The notes below the pieces were generated by a model. It was not told the DNA's origin. It saw only the letters and a list, made by a program, of their open reading frames with translations, and ran no database searches. A stretch of 64,000 nucleotides of DNA. Origin: Hyparrhenia diplandra. Lineage: Eukaryota > Streptophyta > Magnoliopsida > Poales > Poaceae. Positions 1 through 11,728 of the stretch are shown here, piece after piece (the stretch's first letter is position 1; every line of letters begins with the position of its first letter). Where the stretch lies: assembly GCA_015847255.1 (NCBI GenBank), contig JADLZK010000229.1, positions 1-64,000 of the forward strand, given 5' to 3'. The position numbers and the translations under genes were made by a program.

Positions 1-109
1 GGCGTGTGAAACCTGCCGGCCGGGCTCGCTAGTAGGGGGCGCCGTGAAACGGCGCTCCGCCCCTATTTAAAACGTGGGCGCTCTCTACAAAGAAGTTTTT
101 GTAGTAGTG
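1..109. mobile_element. CACTA transposon terminus (element runs off the left edge)
   Basis: The segment ends at 109 in TTTTTGTAGTAGTG. Read on the other strand this is CACTACTACAAAAA, the usual terminus of plant CACTA elements and nearly the same as the start of the element at 1326. It contains the phrase 'taggggcggc'-like GC-rich sequence common in these elements. The other end lies outside the window, so the TSD cannot be checked; the three bases after the end are AAA. Confidence 0.6.
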
Positions 110-1207
110 AAACTAGGGGCGAGGCCTCGCGGCATCAAAGCCGTTCACAATACATGTATGGCATGCATATGATGCCGTCATTAGTACGACCACCGCGTAA
201 CAAATGGTACGTGCGTTCAAAAAGCTACGTAGGTCGATACTGAGTCAAACAAAACAAATAGATAGTATGAAAAATGAAGTTATGATATATGTATTATATA
301 TCTAAATAATTATGCGCTTTGTAAAGGAAGACAAAATATGCCAAGTATATATGTTTAATTCGATATAGGTTTAATAGAATATTATTATTTTATTGTCAGC
401 ATTACTTATATTATGGATGGACGGTCATCATTAAATAAATTATAAAAGTACAAAACATAAGTATATATCTACCATTCACGCTATCATTTCATATGAATAT
501 CCTAATAGTTTTTTCTCCGTTTAACGCTGCGGGCATATTTACTAGTAAAGAAAGAAAGACATATATACTTCAGTCATCTCTGTTCTAAATTCAGTTATTT
601 CAGTAGAAAAGAATGAAGATTTGCATCTATCCTCATTCTTACTTTTTTTGAACTTTTTGAATCAAAACTTGCTAAAGAATTTTTCCCTAAATCAAGATAG
701 ATTTAAAAAATAATTTTAGCAGCGGCAGCAACGGCAAGTAATTTTGTAGATTAATTGTCGAATATATATATATACTATATGCGTGGACAGTAAGGGCCGG
801 TGGTGAAGCCAGTGGCGGAGCTACAGGATACCCACGCGGCCTGCGGGGCACATGACGCAACCAGCCCTTCTGACGTTTGGCTTCCAAACTTGAATCCAGC
901 CTTGTCCATAATATATGTAGATTTGGGAGAAACACTGTCACGGAGCCTCGCCGCCGCCGTCTGCCGTATAAATTCTCTCGAATCAACTAATTTACATGAC
1001 ATGACTTCGTCATGGCTAATTGTGACGAAGATCATCAGATCGAGATTCGCTGCGCCTGCACATACTAGAGTGCAGAGTTCGAAGCTATGCTCACCTTGTG
1101 TGGCGGGATGTGCAAGCGCGCCTGACATGGTGGATCGGAGTTGGATGAGAGGAGCCAAGCAAAGCATATATTAACAATGATTATTATGGATTTGAAAAAG
1201 TCTTGTG
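110..1207. other. Mostly unexplained AT-rich intergenic DNA
   Basis: No gene is recognised. The first 670 bases are AT-rich and lack coding signal. From about 780 to 1170 composition is more balanced and both strands have ORFs of 124-130 codons, neither resembling a known family. CAGTGGCGGAGC at 810-821 matches the start of many grass hAT-like repeats, but I do not see the matching inverted end, so an element is not claimed. Confidence 0.5.
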
Positions 1208-1325
1208 CTTTTCTCCATTCTAAATTGTAAGTCGTTTGACTTTTTCTGTCCCCAAGTTTGACCACTCATCTTATTCAAAAATTTGTGTAAATTTTCATTT
1301 TTTTTTGTCATGGCTTGCTTTATTA

Positions 1326-2390
1326 CACTACTACAAAAGAGGCACTATAAGAACGCCCAGACTTTTTTGAGTAGGGCGGCTCTATCTAAAAAACGCCCCT
1401 ATAGTGGTCCAAAATCCCTCCCACTAGGCCGGCCCCGCCTACTAATGGAATAGTAGGGGAGTTTTGTTTTGAGCCGCCCCTACTAATGGCGAGGCGGCTT
1501 AATATAGAGGCCCCTACTAATCGAATAAAGAAGCTCATATTGAATTGCGCCTACTGATTAGACTCGAATTTTAAAATGAGGCACTAAAAATTAAATTTTT
1601 AAAATGATCTTGGATGGAAAAATGACCTAAATAAAAGATGTAGATCTCGAAAAGTTATGAATCTTTGTTGTTACAAACTTTTTTCATTTAACTTTATTTG
1701 ATGCTTCAAATGTGGGGTTTGAATGTCTAAATTTTTGAAATTTGAATTTTTAAATGACCTCGGATGGAAAAACTTGCTAAATAAGAATTGTAGATCTCCA
1801 AAAGTTATAAAACTTTATAGTTGACCACTTTTTAATTTGAAATCATCTAGTCATGCAAAAGCTACGTTTAAATGTCTCAAATTTGAAATTCAAAAATTTT
1901 GTAAACAACCTTGGATGGAGAAAACACCCTAAATAAAAATTGTAGATCTTAAAAGTTATGAAACTTTGTAGTTGACTACTTTTTATTTGAATCCATTTAG
2001 GGCCTTAAATAGTCAATTTTCTTTCGAATTTGTATAATATGTGGGGATCGAATGAGGAATGAGGTATGGACACATGTGTAGCGCCCGAGGAGGGAGGCTC
2101 CGCGTGCGAGCGTGAGGTCGAGGGTTCCAACCGCCACCAGCGTAGGCCAGCGATTTTATCGCGAAAAAATGCGCGACTTGCCCGATTAAAAAATATTTGC
2201 TATTTCTTTTTGAATTTTTGAAAACATGAATTCTCGAATTCACAAGTGGGGAGCAGCTTCGAATTCTAGGGGCGGTTGCGTCACCAACCGCCCTATAGAA
2301 AAACCACTGTAAACGGTAAATTAGGGGCTGGCAAACTGCCCCTCTGAGGCGTCGGCCCGGCCGCCCCTATAGTATCGTTTTGGCGTAGTG
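1326..2390. mobile_element. Non-autonomous CACTA element, 1,065 bp, TSD TTA
   Basis: The element starts CACTACTACAAAAGAGGC and ends ATCGTTTTGGCGTAGTG, whose reverse complement begins CACTACGCCAAAAC. TTA directly precedes (1323-1325) and follows (2391-2393) it, the 3-bp TSD expected of CACTA transposons. Subterminal regions repeat GC-rich phrases built on 'cgcccctacta'. No transposase ORF is present, so it would need a helper element. Confidence 0.85.
1575..2015 (+). repeat. Three degenerate tandem units of about 135 bp inside the CACTA element
   Basis: Each unit carries, in order, a 'GGATGGA(A)AAA' block, 'CTAAATAA', 'TGTAGATCT', 'AAAAGTTAT' and 'AACTTTGTAG'-like blocks and an AT-rich spacer. 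The three units have diverged by substitutions and short indels. The same blocks recur at about 3965-4230 in the next CACTA element, so they belong to a module shared by these elements. Confidence 0.7.
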
Positions 2391-3507
2391 TTAATAAATG
2401 TTCTTCAATAATGACAAATATTTGACTATGTTTGCATAAATTTTTTTTTGAATAAGACAAGTGGTTAAACTTTTGAGTCAATTGAGTCAAACGACTTATA
2501 ATTTGGGGACGGAGGAAGTATTTTACAAATGAAATCATATACACATGAGTATAATACCTAGTTATGCGAGGTTAAAAGATAAAAGTTATAATATTTTAGT
2601 AGCCATAATTCGCTGCCGTTGAAAACAAATTTTACGCTTAAACAATAGTAGTCACTCTTGAGCAGCGACCTTTGCCGGTGTAAATTGGTTTGCCGTGTGT
2701 TTTATTTTGGGCACTCGGCAAAGAACCTCTTTCTTGAGTGTGTCAAACAAAAAACACTTCGGCAAAAGAAAAACATTTGTCGAGTGCCAAAAGGCACTTT
2801 CGGCAAAGATGTATTTTGCGGTGCCAAAAAACATAGCAGATTGACAAAATACATCTGCCGAGTGCTTTTTCCTGGCTTTCGGCAAAGATATTTTGCCAAA
2901 GCACTAGGCAAAAAGATGAAGGGCGGACGAAGGCGGTAGGCGTGATGGCGTGTGAGGGGCGAGGAAGGCGAACTAATCGAAGGGGGGCCAAAGTGAGGAG
3001 CGGACACGCACGAGCCCTGCGTGGCTGCAACACATTCGCGAGCGATGCAAAACGCTCGGCGTTTGAATGAGTGTTCAGCTAAGTAGACCCACAAATTAAG
3101 ACCGCACGACCACAGGCAAAGATGTATTTTGCCAGCACTCGGCAAAGATGTATTTTACTTGGGTGTTTTCTTCGCACGAAAGTGCCTTTTTGCACAACTC
3201 GGCAAAAGGCATTTTGCCGAGTGCCAAATTGCCAAGTGCTTTTCTTTTTGGCACTCGGCAAATCAGTTTTTCAAAGCACTTTTCGAGGCCCTAAACAAAT
3301 TCAAATCAAAAGTTTTCAACAACAGTTTCATAACTTCTCAAGATCTCATTTAAGTTTGTTTTAGTCATTTCTTCATTTGAAAAGCGTTAGTAACGTTGTT
3401 CACAAAACCTACATCTCTCTCATATCCTCTCATAGTTTCCTCGAACTAGGAGAGAATAATAAAAAATTTACGAACAATGTTGCTAACGCTTTGTCAAAGA
3501 TAAAAAG

Positions 3508-3957
3508 AAATTTGCCCAAGGGACACAAAAGTTTTGGCGTATTTCTTTGGAACACACTTTTGGATCAAACACTCACCACCAAAATAGTTGCCATTTGTAA
3601 ACCATAAGGCCTATGGTTATGAAATTTTAACAACAACAAGATATGATAGTTATCTACAAATCATCTAATACTCACTTCCATAGAAACCTCTCATTAAGGA
3701 CATGAAATCATGTCCACCAAAGAACCTTAATAACGACCATAATTTCTTTGGTGCACATGATTTTATGTCCTAACGAGGTTTTCTATGGAAGTGAGTATTA
3801 GATGATTTTGTAGATAACTATCATATCTTTGTTGCTGTTAAAAATTTCATAACCATAGCCATATGGTTTACAAATAGCAACTGTTTTTGGGGTGAGTGTT
3901 TGATCCAAAAGTGTGTTCCAAGCAAATGCAGCGCACTTTGTGTCCTGTGGCAAATTT
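3508..3957. repeat. Long inverted repeat (arms about 215 bp, loop about 19 bp)
   Basis: The left arm (3508-3724) and right arm (3743-3957) are near-perfect reverse complements with a few mismatches and one-base gaps. Shared blocks include AAATTTGCC/GGCAAATTT at the outer ends, TTTTGGATCAAACACTCACC, and ACTCACTTCCATAGAAA next to the loop. A transcript across it would fold into a hairpin of roughly 215 bp. It lies in the middle of the CACTA element, not at its ends. Confidence 0.85.
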
Positions 3958-3964
3958 CCCCATG

Positions 3965-4230
3965 AATAAATGACCAAAGTAAACTATGTAGATCTCAAAA
4001 AAGTTATGAACCTTTGTATTGAAAACTTTTAATTTGAAATCATCTTGTTATGCAAAGCTACGTTTGAATTTGAAAATTTTTAAAATTCAAATTTTTTAAA
4101 CGACTTTCGGATGGAAAAAACTTCCTAAATAAAAATTATAGATCTCAAAAACTTATGAAAAATTTATAGTGGACCACTTTTCGATTTGAATTCGTTTTAG
4201 AGCCTCAAACAAGCAATTTACACTCGATTT
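3965..4230 (+). repeat. Diverged copies of the 1575-2015 repeat module
   Basis: Blocks such as TGTAGATCTCAAAAA, AGTTATGAACCTTTGTA, TTTGAAATCATCTTGTTATG and CGGATGGAAAAAAC match the tandem units of the CACTA element at 1326-2390 in the same orientation. The two elements therefore share an internal module while differing in their termini. Confidence 0.6.
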
Positions 4231-4609
4231 AGTACAATATTTGGGGAACCAAACGGAATCTAGACACAAGTAATGGAGTAGTGCGGTGGTAGAGGAGGAA
4301 CACATGCGTGCGGGGAGGTCACAGTTTGAAGTCCAGCGGAAGCAATTTTAGCAAAAATCATGATAAAGACTGCGGCTAATGGTGGTGGTTGGCCGGGGTG
4401 GGGCCACCATCGAAAAAAAATTGCTCTTTTTGGGGTTTTTTAGATTTTTTTTCTCTGGCGAGTGTCTTTCTTTGCGATTATTTTTCAACACTTTCGGCAA
4501 AGCCTTTCTTGAAGTGGTAGAAAAAAGTCACTTTCGATGAAGAGCCCTTTTGGATAAATTTTTTGCCATGTGTTCTTTGCCAAGTGTGGCATTTCGACAA
4601 AGGTTTTTG

Positions 4610-6374
4610 TGAAAGGTCCTAAATGGCTCGAGGGGGTGAATAGCCTAATAAAAATTCTACAAGACACTAGAACAACTTGTTAGATAATAACAAAGCGATA
4701 AGCTGCGGTTGCACTAGCTCTACTTTGTCGGCAAGCCACCTATCCACAATTCTAGTCAATTATATCTCTAAATCACTCAATGGGCTATGTCACTACTTGA
4801 CTAACTAGGTAAACAAGCTAGATTACTATAAACAAGTCTAAGCAACTTATTCAACTATCAAGTCTACACAAGCACAATATATATGTCAAAGTAAATGCAA
4901 GGTAGAGGAGGTGTTATACCGGCGTGTCGAGGCTATGAACCAATCAGGGAGACAATCAATCAACACAAATGATGGAGCGGTGATTTGTTCACGGAGTTCA
5001 CTTGAGCACCCTCAAGCTACGTCTTCGGTTGTGTTGACCGTCTCAGCGGTGGATCAAGGTGGCTCGCACGCCTTGCCTCACTAGGCATTTTTGATACACG
5101 CGATTGAGTGGTAACTCAGCGACACGCGAGCAATCCACTAGAGTATTAATTCGGCACTCGCGGGGAAGATCACAAACCCCTCACAATATCTTAGGAGGTG
5201 AGGCAAGAACAATCACCTTCTCTTCCCAACACCTCCCACGATCACCGAGCGGTCTAGGAGTGGTGCTCTCCAAAACAACAAGAAATCCACCGCAGCAGCG
5301 GCGACCCTCAAGTGCCTCTAAATGCAACACTCAAAGCAATGCACTTGAATCTCCTCAAATCTCTCAAGAATGTGCTCACAAGCAATGGGAGAGAGTGGGA
5401 GAGGGTTGGCTCAGCTCACAAAGTGTTAGGATCAATCAAAATGTCCAAGAGAGGAAGCTAGAGCCGGCCACACAAGTATATATAGAGTGAGGCCAAACCC
5501 CACTTTCAAGCCGTCACTTTTCGGGTCGCGGACGTGCCAACGAGGGCGCGGACACCGCACGGTGGCGTCCGGCGCGCCCGAGCTACCACATGCCCCCGAC
5601 CATTGTTTTGACCGTTTGAAAAACGGGCCGATAATCAGCGTCGGACAGCGTCCCGCGTGACCACGGAACACGGCGTCCGCGCCGCGCCAGACCCGCAGGT
5701 CCTCTGCTGCTTTGTCCGGCATGTATCGGACGCGTCCGTCGCTGGCGTCGGTGCTGCGGTCGCGCACGAGCCTAGCCACCTGTCAGCACGGCGTCGCCGG
5801 GATGCCAAACCTGGCGTCCGGCAAGACGTCGGACGCACCTCCAAAACGCCCGACGCAGCTTCCGCTTTGTTGAAATGTCGTTTCTTCGTCGCCTTCACTT
5901 CGATTTCTAATCGCCCACTTGTTCGGTTGCCAACACGGCGTCAAAGAACACCTCGAGCACGAGTGTTAGCATTTTGAAAACATTTTCACCAAGGGCGAAG
6001 TTAGCTCTCTAGGTTAGAATGCATGCACATGATTGTTGAACCTAGAGGCACATGAGGATCGATGTTCAGAGGTTTTCCCCTCTTTATAGTCCGACTATCG
6101 ATCCTAAATCACTCACACCCTCTATGGTGTCTTGAGTGTGAAATCAAAATGGCCCTAGATGTATACCTTCGCCTTGAGCCCATTTTGATCACCTCGATCG
6201 CAATTCACGCCATGTGAGCACTTGATCATCTTTTGGATCACCTCAATCCATCCACCATGACCACCATGCTCCACCATTGGCTTGACCAATCTCCAATCTA
6301 ATCAAACACTTAGCATCGAGAGATTAGTCCTAAGGATGTCACTAATTAGCCAAAAACCAAACTAGAGATCTTCG
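4610..6374 (-). repeat. Copia 3' LTR
   Basis: It matches 14293-16035 over its whole length with many small indels. The boundary near pol is set by the purine tract at 6375-6389. The outer boundary is TGAAAGGTCC at 4610. On the coding strand both LTRs begin CGAAGATC rather than the canonical TG, so the boundary at 6374 could be off by a few bases. A minus-strand TATA-like TCTATATATA lies at 5477-5486. Confidence 0.85.
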
Positions 6375-6389
6375 GTCTCCCTCTTTTTG
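6375..6389 (-). promoter_or_regulatory. Polypurine tract of the Copia element
   Basis: On the minus strand this reads AAAAAGAGGGAGAC immediately upstream of the 3' LTR, the position and composition of the plus-strand DNA primer site of LTR retrotransposons. Confidence 0.65.
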
Positions 6390-7511
6390 GTAATTGGTGA
6401 TAACCCTTATAAAGATTTTTACGATTAAAAGGTTTTTGAACCTATCATGCTTGTCCAAGCAATTTGCTCATGATTATAGGTTTGGGCAAACATCATAAGT
6501 TCGGTTTTGGTAGCATGAGCTCCCCCTACATGTATGCCAAGAGTTTGGAACGAAGCTTTGCATACATGTATGAATATTGAAATTGAGGAGTGAGCTATGT
6601 TACCAAAATGATGCTATGGTGAAAGAAATGGACCTTTGAAGTGTGATACCACTCGGAGTTGCCTTTCTCACCATATTAGCATCAAGGATAACTAGATATT
6701 TCATCAAAACTCAAAGTACCACTTGTGAGATCATATTTGAAGCAAGGTACTTGAATTTAGAGAGGAATTCAAAATATCTAGATACCACTTGTACAACCTA
6801 ATACCACCTATGCATGCTAGTTGTTCAATCATCATTCAAATTACCACTAGCATACACCACACAAGCATGTATATATGGAATTTAAATACATGTGCAAGAG
6901 CAAGTCATATGTTAATGCACAAACAAATGCAACAAAGGACTTATGAGCTTGCTCCCCTACTTGTGTGCTTTCAAAAAGTTTTGATCCCCTTCTAATCTTC
7001 TAAACTCTTTATGCACTAATCTCTCCCCCTTTGTCAACAATTGACATAAAAGGATTGATCAAGTTTTTTTTTAATATTGGAAAGATTAGTTTTTCAAATT
7101 TGGTCAAATTTGAATAGCTTTATAAACATGTAATTCGATTTGAACCAAAGACAAGCTTTTTTTCACACCTCATGAAAGGGTTATCTTGCCTATGTTGAAT
7201 TAAACATTTTGACAATATATTCAAATTCAACACTTGAGATTGCAAGTCCACAAGCATGTCATATGTCATCACTAGATCAATCAAGCATATATAACAATAG
7301 TGATGGCATACATACATTGAAATTCATTGCTTTTTCCATGAATGCAACCTAAGGAACAAGTTGTATGTCTATATGTTCTAACAAGTCCTAAGTTATCATG
7401 AATGACATGTCAAACAATTTCACCTTTGCTTTTTGCTTGGTGGAGGGCATGTCATATATGTGTGGGGTGCATTCAACTCATATTGGAGAAGTCAAGAATG
7501 TTCAATTCATT
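6390..7511 (-). other. Non-coding region between Copia pol and 3' LTR
   Basis: About 1.1 kb with no ORF longer than 70 codons that resembles a protein family. SIRE-type elements often have an envelope-like ORF here; I see no convincing signal peptide or membrane-segment ORF, so it is treated as untranslated or fully decayed. Confidence 0.55.
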
Positions 7512-9033
7512 TCATAGCTTGCAAAATCTCTTCTCATCAAGTGGCTTGGTAAAGATATCGGCAAGTTGATCTTCGGTACCAATAGGATGGATTGCAATAT
7601 CACCCATTTGTTGATGCTCTCTAATGAAATGGTGCCTTATATCAATATGCTTGGTTCTTGTATGTTGCACGGATTTTGAGTCATCTTGCATGCGCTTTCA
7701 TTGTCACAATATAGGGGCACATGATTGAAATCAAATTCATAATCCTTCAATGTTGAACTCATCCAAAGCAATTGACAACAACAACTACCGCACTAACATA
7801 CTCGGCCCGGTAGAGAGTGTCACACTTGTTTGCTTCTTTGATGACCATGATACAAAGAGATCTTCCAAAGAATTGACATGTGCCACTAGTGCTTCTTCTA
7901 TTTACTTTGCAACCACCATAATCGAGTCCGAATATCCAACAAGTTCAAAGTTTGACCCCTTGGGATACCATAAGCCAACATCTTGTGTATGCTTCAAGTA
8001 CCTCAATATTCTCTTTTCTGCTTTTGAGATGACTCTCTCTTGGTGAGGCTTGGAATCTTGCACACATGCATACACTAAACATGACATCCGGTCTTGATGC
8101 GGTCACATAGAGTAAGCTTCAATCATAGATCGATATAGCTTTTGAGCAACCATATTGCCTTTGACATCACTTTCAAAGTGCCACTTGTACCCATTGGAGT
8201 TGTAATCCCTTTGCATCTTGCATGCTAAACTTTTTGACCATGTCCCTTATGTACTTGCCTTGACTTATGAATGTGTCATTCTTCATTTGCTTGATTTGAA
8301 GTCCAAGGAAGTATGTGAGCTCTCCAAGCATAGACATTTCAAACTCTTTGGCCATCATTTTACCAAACTCTTCACAATAGTCTTGATTTATTTGATCCAA
8401 ATATGATGTCATCCATATATATTTGCAAGATAAATAAATCCTTGCCAATCTTCTTAGTGAAGAGAGTAGTATCAACCTTTCCCATCTTGAAGCCTTTCTT
8501 GAGTAGGAAGTCTCTCAACCTCTCATACCATGCTCTAGGTGCTTGCTTCAAGCCATACAAAGCTTTCTTCAACTTGTAAACATGGTTAGGCTTGTGACAA
8601 TCTTCAAAGCTTAGGGAGGTTGCTCAACATACACAAGCTCATTGATGTAACCATTGATGAATGCACTCTTCACATCCATTTGATAGAGCTTGATGTCATG
8701 GGCACATGCATAGGCTAGTAGAATTCTAATTGCCTCTAATCTTGCAACCGGAGCATATGTTTCTCCAAAGTCAAGACCCTCAACTTGAGTGTAACCTTGA
8801 GCAACTAATCTTGCTTTGTTTCTAACCACAATGCCATCTTGATCTTGCTTGTTCTTGAACACCCACTTGGTTCCAATGACATTGTAGTTGGTTGGCCTTT
8901 TCACCAACTCCCAAACTTCATTTCTATCAAAGTTGTTTAGCTCCTCTTGCATTGCAATGACCCATTCTTCATCTTCCATGGCCTTATCAATGTCCTTTGG
9001 CTCTTTTTTGTGAGACAAATGCAAAGTGCTCAC
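7512..9033 (-). pseudogene. Copia reverse transcriptase and RNase H (pol C-terminal half), frameshifted
   Basis: The RT copies genomic RNA and the RNase H degrades the RNA strand. In minus-strand order I can read GTKWVFKNK, ARLVAQGYTQ, YAPVARLEAIRILLA and QMDVKSAFINGYI (9033-8611), then LYGLKQAPRAWYERL and the active-site YMDD (8572-8372), then LGELTYFLGLQI (8475-8173). The connection and RNase H follow: AEKRILRYLKHT and GYSDS (8087-7902), KHIDIRHHFIREH, and the typical Copia end QLADIFTKPL before a stop at 7512. These pieces lie in different frames, so at least four frameshifts separate them. The RT start overlaps the acidic linker that follows integrase. Family assignment is firm; activity is lost unless some frameshifts are sequencing errors. 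Confidence 0.9.
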
Positions 9034-9500
9034 AAAAAGGATGCTAGCCTTGATCTTGTTTGAACTCCACTTGTGATATCACCAACTATTTGATCAATAG
9101 GATGGTCTCTAGCAACACTTGAATTTTGGAGTAGTGAAAGTTGATTGCTAGAACTAGGTTGATCACTTGTGGTTGCTTGAGATGATGTACTAGCTTGTTG
9201 ATCTTGCACTTGAGAACCACTAACTTGACCCATTGGAGATGATAGCACTTGATCTTTGTCATCTTCAACATCAATCACTTGAGTTGGCCTAATATGCCCA
9301 ATGTCCATGTTCTTCATTGCTTCCACCAATTGAGTACCACCAACATCATCTAGATTTTCTTCCTCATCTTGTGACCCATTGGTTTCATCAAACTCCACAT
9401 CATGGACTTCCTCAAGTTGACCACTAGAACTATTCCATACTCTATATGCTTTGCTTGTGGTGGAATAGCTAAGCAAATCCCTCATCACACTTCTTGTCAA
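9030..9500 (-). pseudogene. Copia pol linker between integrase and RT
   Basis: A 156-codon open stretch rich in D, E, Q and S, beginning shortly after the integrase C-terminal part. It contains SKAYRVWNSSSGQLEEVHDV, close to the conserved '(Y)RVWN..T..V..S.DV.F' segment of the Copia integrase C-terminus, then a low-complexity Q/S region. Such linkers vary and join integrase to RT in the Copia polyprotein. It overlaps the neighbouring ORFs in other frames, so the polyprotein is frame-broken at both ends. Confidence 0.75.
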
Positions 9501-10012
9501 ACTTGCCCAATCTAGTGCCTTTCTTCAAGATATAGCATTTGCAACCAAAGACTCTAAAATATGCAATGTTTGGCTTCCTTCCATTTAATAGCTCAGAAGG
9601 TATCTTGCTCATCATTGGATGACAATATAATCGGTTGATGTAGTAGCAAGCGGTATTGATTGCTTTGGCCCAAAATGATTGACTCACATCATATTCACTA
9701 AGCATTGATCTTGCCATACCCATGAGAGTCATATTCTTCCTTTCAACTAGGCCATTGGATTGTGGTGTGTACTTGGCCGAGAATTGATGCCTAATGCCAT
9801 AATCATCACATAGCTCTTCAACTCTTGTATTCTTGAACTCACTTCCATTGTCACTTCTCACTTTCTTGATGATGACTTCAAATTCATTGTTCACTTGCTT
9901 GAGAAATGTCTTGAATATGGAATATGCATCACTCTTGTCATTGAGAAAGAATACCCAAGTATATCTAGTGAAATCATCCACAATCACAAATCCATACTTG
10001 TTGCCACCAATG
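9469..10012 (-). pseudogene. Copia integrase catalytic core (rve), downstream part
   Basis: Integrase joins the DNA copy to the chromosome using a D, D-35-E triad. Visible are FTRYTWVFFL with the first Asp in VDD, RSDNGSEF with the second Asp, and YTPQSNGLVERKN with the Glu. The GKR-type region reads VFGCKCYILKKGTRLGKFD. The open stretch is 172 codons and ends before the linker. Its upstream part is separated from it by the 1.5-kb solo LTR at 10018-11509: the coding segment stops at the left TSD and resumes after the right one. All catalytic residues are present, so the disabling lesion here is the insertion plus flanking frameshifts. Confidence 0.92.
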
Positions 10013-10017
10013 CTAGT

Positions 10018-11509
10018 TGTTGGCGTTTCTTACTTATAAGCAGAATGAGTTCATAGCGCATGGAAATGCATTTGTAGCTTTCACCGGAAGTATTCGGGGG
10101 TATCGTATTTTCCACGAGGGAAGGCATGGTGTAAAAGTCTCTAATAGGAACATGGACACGATAACATGACTGTATGATAGACCGAGGTTCACAACAGGGG
10201 ATGAAACAAGGTAAGCAAAAGGATAACTTGACACACACATTCGAGAGCAATCTCAAGGATAAAGAAAACCCTAAACGGAGGTGGCATATCACGAATAGCT
10301 ATGTTAAGAGAGCGGGTATACTAACATGATTGTACCATTAGAGATTTTAAGTTAAGATAACCTTGGTCACTATTGGCTTACTTCGGGGCACCGGATACTT
10401 TTGTCTGCCGGTGATGCGGCCTCGACTCTACTCTCTAGGCGGATGTGGAGGAGTGCAAAGGGCGAGCAGGGGCTGTCACCACACTGTCGCCTACCTCACC
10501 TCTTGTGGCCTAAACGCAAGCGAAGGCAGCCCATAGCCTAGACACCACGTCTACGCTATCGACTCTTTGCTCTAGCGTCGATCAGGAACATCCATCTTTA
10601 TCAGGAGTCCTCTACTAGAGCATCCGCCACGGGGACGGACGACGAACCCGCAAACCGACAAGCAACTAAGACTAACTCAAAGTAGAACTCAGCATCTCAA
10701 CTTGGTTTTGGTCTAAACATGTATGTATAATACATTAAGCATAAAGTTCTATATGATAAGATCATAACATGAAAACTATATACTAGTTCATATGCCAAGA
10801 TCATATCATAGGAACTATACTCTAGTTCATAAGCATAGCTATATTGATAATAAGAACAAGAACAAGATGAAGAACATGACATGAAGAACAATGAATTGAT
10901 CATACCAAGTACCTCCAAGTTGATCTTGATCTTCTATTACATCTTTGCCAAGCTCTAATACTAACCAAAAAGTAAAAGATACAAGTGGAGTAGGGAGAGA
11001 GCTCTTGTGTGGTGTGTGTTTAGGGGAGAGCTCTACCCTTCTATTTATATCTAACATGGTCGGTTTTGTGCGGGTAAATAAAGGAAGCACCCCCGGCACC
11101 GCCTATGCATGGCGGCATGCAACCGCCGCGTGAAAGGTCGGCTTGAGAGGCGGCAGTGGGTCCTACGGACCCACTTCGATCCGGCCTGGGGGTGGCCCTC
11201 TCACGGCCGCCTTTCGCAGGTGGGCTCTGGGTCGGCCCTGGTTGTCGTGGTGACGGTGCTTTGGTCTATTTCATTCTGGATTGGGCCTCTTGTGTTGCAC
11301 TTGATGGTTGGCATGTTTTTCGAAGTGCGTTTTCGTTGTATTTTGGCGTATTCTCACTTGATTCCTTGTATTTGTTCTGCAAAACATATTTCTCAGAATA
11401 CAAGTGGAACTTGGTTAGAAGTAAAGGTATATGTGCCATTGGTTTTGCGAGATTCCCTAGAAAAAGACATAAGTTGGCGGTATAAAATAGTCGATAACGA
11501 CCGCCAACA
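10018..11509. mobile_element. Solo LTR, 1,492 bp, TSD CTAGT
   Basis: The segment begins TGTTGGCG and ends CGCCAACA, an 8-bp perfect inverted terminus in the TG...CA form of LTRs. CTAGT directly precedes (10013-10017) and follows (11510-11514) it. No internal retrotransposon sequence is present, so this is a solo LTR left by recombination between two LTRs. It interrupts the Copia integrase and so is younger than that element. A plus-strand TATA-like site at 11041 suggests plus orientation. Confidence 0.9.
11041..11050 (+). promoter_or_regulatory. Putative TATA box of the solo LTR
   Basis: CTATTTATAT is the best TATA-like site in the LTR, about 470 bp before its end, a usual place for the U3/R boundary. 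Transcription has not been shown. Confidence 0.4.
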
Positions 11510-11514
11510 CTAGT

Positions 11515-11728
11515 GTATGTGGTTGGTCCAAATAGATCCATATGTAACAAATCAAATGGCTTGCAAGTGCTCATGGTGCTCTTCTTGGGATGAGTGTTGC
11601 CTACTTGCTTGCCGGCTTGACATGCACTACAAAGTCTATCCCTTTCAAACTCAACTCCATTCAAGCCTCTTACTAGATCATGCTTCACTAGCTTGTTCAA
11701 TTGTTTCATGCCAACATGACCAAGCCTT
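11515..11728 (-). pseudogene. Copia GAG-pre-integrase and integrase N-terminal part, interrupted
   Basis: The minus strand reads LGHVGMKQLNKLVKHDLVRG and then CSACQAGKQ. These give the H and C..C ligands of the zinc-binding domain that precedes Copia integrase. FDLLHMDLFGP follows, containing the first core Asp region. The sequence then enters the solo LTR at its right TSD. It links directly to the core part at 9469-10012 if the solo LTR and one TSD copy are removed. A frameshift near 11710-11729 separates it from the protease segment upstream. Confidence 0.88.

Larger units (their letters stand above)
1208..2518. mobile_element. Stowaway-like MITE, split by a CACTA insertion
   Basis: The right arm ends at 2518 in GGGACGGAGGAAG followed by TA. 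Its reverse complement gives the CTTCCTCCGTCCCC-type terminus and TA target site of Stowaway (Tc1/mariner) MITEs. The left arm (1208-1325) is an inverted, diverged copy of the right arm (2394-2518) over nearly its whole length, including the shared block AAGTCGTTTGAC. Without the CACTA insertion (1326-2390 plus one TTA) the MITE would be about 243 bp and almost fully foldback. Confidence 0.75.

Noticed and set aside
775..1174. Overlapping ORFs of 130 and 124 codons on opposite strands
   Set aside because: No family resemblance, no promoter or splice context, and opposite-strand overlap typical of chance.
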